The translations under genes were made by a program, and so were the position numbers. The notes beneath the pieces are model-generated. The model ran no database searches. It saw nothing but the letters and a program-made list of their open reading frames with translations, and was not told the DNA's origin. From contig NW_003119426.1 in the NCBI RefSeq assembly GCF_000003605.2, positions 987,531-1,020,677 of the forward strand: a DNA stretch of 33,147 nt. Direction: 5' to 3'. Every line of letters begins with the position of its first letter. The first letter of the stretch is position 1. This DNA comes from Saccoglossus kowalevskii. Lineage: Eukaryota; Hemichordata; Enteropneusta; Harrimaniidae. Shown here piece by piece: positions 32,203 through 33,147 of the stretch.

Positions 32203-33147
32203 TTTTGTTGATGTTGCGTTTGTGGGCGATTAGTTGTGTCGCCCATTTAAAATCCTATGAACCCTAGAACGCCCCCAGTGGTGAAACTGGTAGATTATTT
32301 TGTTTTGTCGATTGACATTGTGACTCATTACTTTTACTGCAAACAAACAGATAAAGAAAACAATCTGTGAGCTGTAATTATTCACATTCAGCATTGACCT
32401 ATCTAGGTCAATATGTCATTTACTTGCCATTTATTCATATATTTTCCTCTCATTCACAGAAAAGAAATTTTTGTTTTGTCAGCTGTCCATGTCACTATGG
32501 GAAGCCACAGCCCAACACGTGCCACACATACGCTATCATTCAATTATGTTATGTAATATCACGCTTGAAAACATGCTTGAATCAGATAACTCATGCTCAT
32601 ACAGATTCAAATACACAAAAGATTCATTACTTGACCTTTCATCAAATCATTTATAATCCTAATTACCTCGAAATAATTAAGTGATTCACAATTCCATAAA
32701 CATTTTTTTAACCTACTCTACCCACGAAATCCATGAAATTTGTAGTAGAAGAAATATTGAATAACTTGTTCAGACTTATGCACATCACTACCTAAATACA
32801 GACAAGGTAGGTTAAATAGTTTCCCAGACACAGAGTCTGTGTTAATATAGGAGCTTTGTGCTCCCTGCAAGCCATTCATTAATGACTTTTTTAAACCAAA
32901 AATGACTTTGTTCTCATGATGTTATGTGCATGTGGAATGAACGAATTGAGTTTTTTTTTTTTAATGACGAGAATACATAATTATTACAATGAATCGTCTA
33001 CAATACACATGCTGGGATTCAAAATTACGCTTTCTAGAAATCTAAAAAAAACTAAATATTATTTATATACTGCAAAATGAATATGAAAAATCATTCATCA
33101 TTCCAGAAATACAATAAATGTCTTGTTGAGTAAATACAAACAACATT
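32203..33147. other. Terminal stretch, no supported gene
   Basis: The open frames at 32367-32684 and 32471-32656 overlap in different frames and lack family resemblance. It may include unrecognised LINE remains just upstream of 32202. GCCCCCAGTGG at about 32271 looks only superficially like a CTCF core. Confidence 0.4.

Noticed and set aside
32265-32285. CTCF-like GCCCCCAGTGGTG
   Set aside because: Needs a one-base gap to fit the core consensus; insufficient.
1-33147. tRNA, rRNA or snRNA genes
   Set aside because: No cloverleaf with proper A/B box spacing other than the SINE head, and no recognisable rRNA or snRNA blocks were seen by eye; a covariance-model scan could not be run.

Overview
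The window is AT-rich, intron-dominated animal nuclear DNA with no bacterial or phage organisation. The one gene I can identify with confidence is an ortholog of UBL3 (membrane-anchored ubiquitin-fold protein, MUB family). It lies on the minus strand as five short coding exons spread over about 22 kb (29249 down to 7329). The spliced reading frame closes exactly: 357 bp, 118 codons plus stop. Every junction has GT/AG, phases agree across all junctions, and the protein ends in a CCVIL prenylation box. Long introns, CpG-depleted background, frequent short palindromes such as TACATGTA and TACCGGTA, and many short MITE-like elements suggest a marine invertebrate. A mollusc or other lophotrochozoan is a guess from memory of such genomes, not a demonstrated assignment.

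Layout: 1-1830 is an unusually CpG-rich stretch holding copies of a TTAA-flanked inverted-repeat family and a CRE-like site; it could be a promoter, but no exon was recognised. 1830-7328 is non-coding and repeat-bearing (MITE, pogo-like end, tRNA-derived SINE) and probably includes the UBL3 3' UTR. 7329-15018 holds UBL3 exons 5, 4, 3 and 2 with introns of 2.2-2.6 kb. 15019-29219 is the 14.2-kb first intron, containing MITEs, a 19 x 55-bp minisatellite without indels, and a divergent inverted pair of a 0.28-kb element. 29220-29249 is the first coding exon, followed by a CpG-richer 5' UTR/promoter zone with a perfect GTCACGTGAC E-box and a YY1-like AAGATGGCGG. 29700-33147 is intergenic and contains a 558-bp terminal-inverted-repeat element and a decayed non-LTR retrotransposon reverse-transcriptase fragment.

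The most unusual observations are structural: (1) the perfectly in-register hairpin-bearing minisatellite; (2) a 194-bp segment repeated 7.7 kb away with two substitutions that carries non-element flanking DNA into another MITE, suggesting recent template switching or ectopic conversion; (3) two related MITEs abutting on a shared TA; and (4) an open intron-4 frame that would replace the UBL3 lipid anchor if retained. I saw no evidence for a new multi-gene system. Most open frames here are chance ORFs in AT-rich non-coding DNA.
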